A DNA stretch of 5,092 bases from positions 1,053-6,144 of the forward strand of contig DEJD01000031.1 in the NCBI GenBank assembly GCA_002353215.1, given 5' to 3'. Numbering within the stretch: the stretch's first letter is position 1; every line of letters begins with the position of its first letter. This DNA comes from Prevotellaceae bacterium UBA2757 (GTDB taxonomy: Bacteria > Bacteroidota > Bacteroidia > Bacteroidales > Bacteroidaceae). Below, one piece after another: positions 4,674 through 5,092 of this stretch. Position numbers and translations under genes: made by a program. A model generated the notes under the pieces. That model did not search any database and was not told the DNA's origin. It saw nothing but the letters and a program-made list of their open reading frames with translations.

Positions 4674-5092
4674 ATGAGATATGCAATAAAAGAAGATATT
4701 CAACACATCAGCAACGAAGAACTCTCCAGAGCTCTGTCGCTACTGCCTGATTGGCGACGTGAAAAGGCACTCCGTTTCAAGTATTCGCTTGGTCAGGTAG
4801 AGTGTGCATTCAGTTATCTCATGCTCTGCGACCTGTTAAGAGAGGAGTATGGAATCAACTCGCAACCTCATTTCCTTATTGGCGAACACGGCAAACCAAC
4901 CCTGCAGGAACACCCAGAAATACATTTCAATATCAGTCACTGCAAGAATGCCATAGCTGTTGCCGTAAGCACAGAACCTATCGGCATCGATGTGGAAAGC
5001 ATAGGACGAGGCAATGAGAGTCTGATGAACTATGTGCTCAACGAAGAGGAAATCCGTCAAGTAAAATCTGCAGATGCCCCACCCGTTGCCTT
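4674..5092 (+). CDS. 4'-phosphopantetheinyl transferase, Sfp type, C-terminus cut off by window edge
   Basis: Transfers the phosphopantetheine arm of coenzyme A to a serine of acyl or peptidyl carrier proteins, Mg2+ dependent, in the cytoplasm. The open frame gives 139 residues with no stop. Family landmarks are WRREKALRFKY (27-37, the Arg/Lys-rich segment seen in Sfp-type enzymes), GEHGKPTL (70-77), FNISHC (85-90) and IGIDVE (103-108), where Asp106 and Glu108 are the expected Mg2+ ligands. The third acidic ligand, in the WxxKE motif, should lie beyond position 5092. ATG 4674 is the first in-frame ATG and gives a normal N-terminus; the ATG at 4681 is out of frame. It is divergent from argR and has no metabolic link to the arginine operon. 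Whether it serves fatty-acid ACP or a secondary pathway cannot be told from this fragment. Confidence 0.92.
   Translation, partial: MRYAIKEDIQHISNEELSRALSLLPDWRREKALRFKYSLGQVECAFSYLMLCDLLREEYGINSQPHFLIGEHGKPTLQEHPEIHFNISHCKNAIAVAVSTEPIGIDVESIGRGNESLMNYVLNEEEIRQVKSADAPPVA

Noticed and set aside
4836..5060. Minus-strand open frame over the phosphopantetheinyl transferase
   Set aside because: Antisense to a frame with clear GKP, FNISH and GIDVE motifs.

Overview
The window looks like Bacteroidota DNA, most likely from the order Bacteroidales and perhaps a Prevotella relative. The evidence is indirect. Both promoters I can find fit the Bacteroidota -7 consensus TAnnTTTG, Shine-Dalgarno sequences are weak or absent, gaps are rich in AT heptanucleotide tandem repeats, and the gene order argR / GNAT acyltransferase / argG / argC / argD is one I recall from Bacteroides-type genomes. 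Genus is inference only.

Layout. Nearly the whole window (1-4508) is one minus-strand arginine biosynthesis operon. Read in its own direction it runs: arginine repressor argR (4508-4041), a GNAT acyltransferase that is the probable N-acylglutamate synthase (3973-3329), argininosuccinate synthase argG (3284-2082), a small PspC-domain membrane protein (2076-1867), N-acyl-glutamyl-phosphate reductase argC (1870-845), and acylornithine aminotransferase argD (845 to beyond position 1). The last three junctions are very tight: a 5-nt gap, a 4-bp ATGA overlap and a 1-bp TAATG overlap. The first two gaps (67 and 44 nt) are largely built from TCAATTA-type 7-bp repeats.

A 165-bp divergent promoter region (4509-4673) follows. 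It holds a promoter for argR, a candidate ARG box, a second heptad-repeat family (GAAAGTT/TAAAGTT), a 16-bp AT palindrome and a promoter for the plus-strand gene. That gene (4674 to beyond 5092) is the N-terminal part of an Sfp-type 4'-phosphopantetheinyl transferase and is unrelated to arginine synthesis.

How the genes work together. The GNAT protein would acylate glutamate. ArgC and ArgD would carry out the reduction and transamination steps that follow the kinase ArgB, and ArgG acts late, joining citrulline to aspartate. ArgR would sense arginine and control the set. ArgB, the transcarbamylase and ArgH are not in the window. Bacteroides is known to use N-succinyl rather than N-acetyl intermediates, so acetyl names for these enzymes may be wrong here.

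No clearly new multi-gene system is present. The points most worth checking are the heptad arrays bracketing the GNAT gene, its C-terminal four-cysteine cluster, the PspC gene embedded in the operon, an altered effector motif in ArgR and a possibly leaderless phosphopantetheinyl transferase mRNA.
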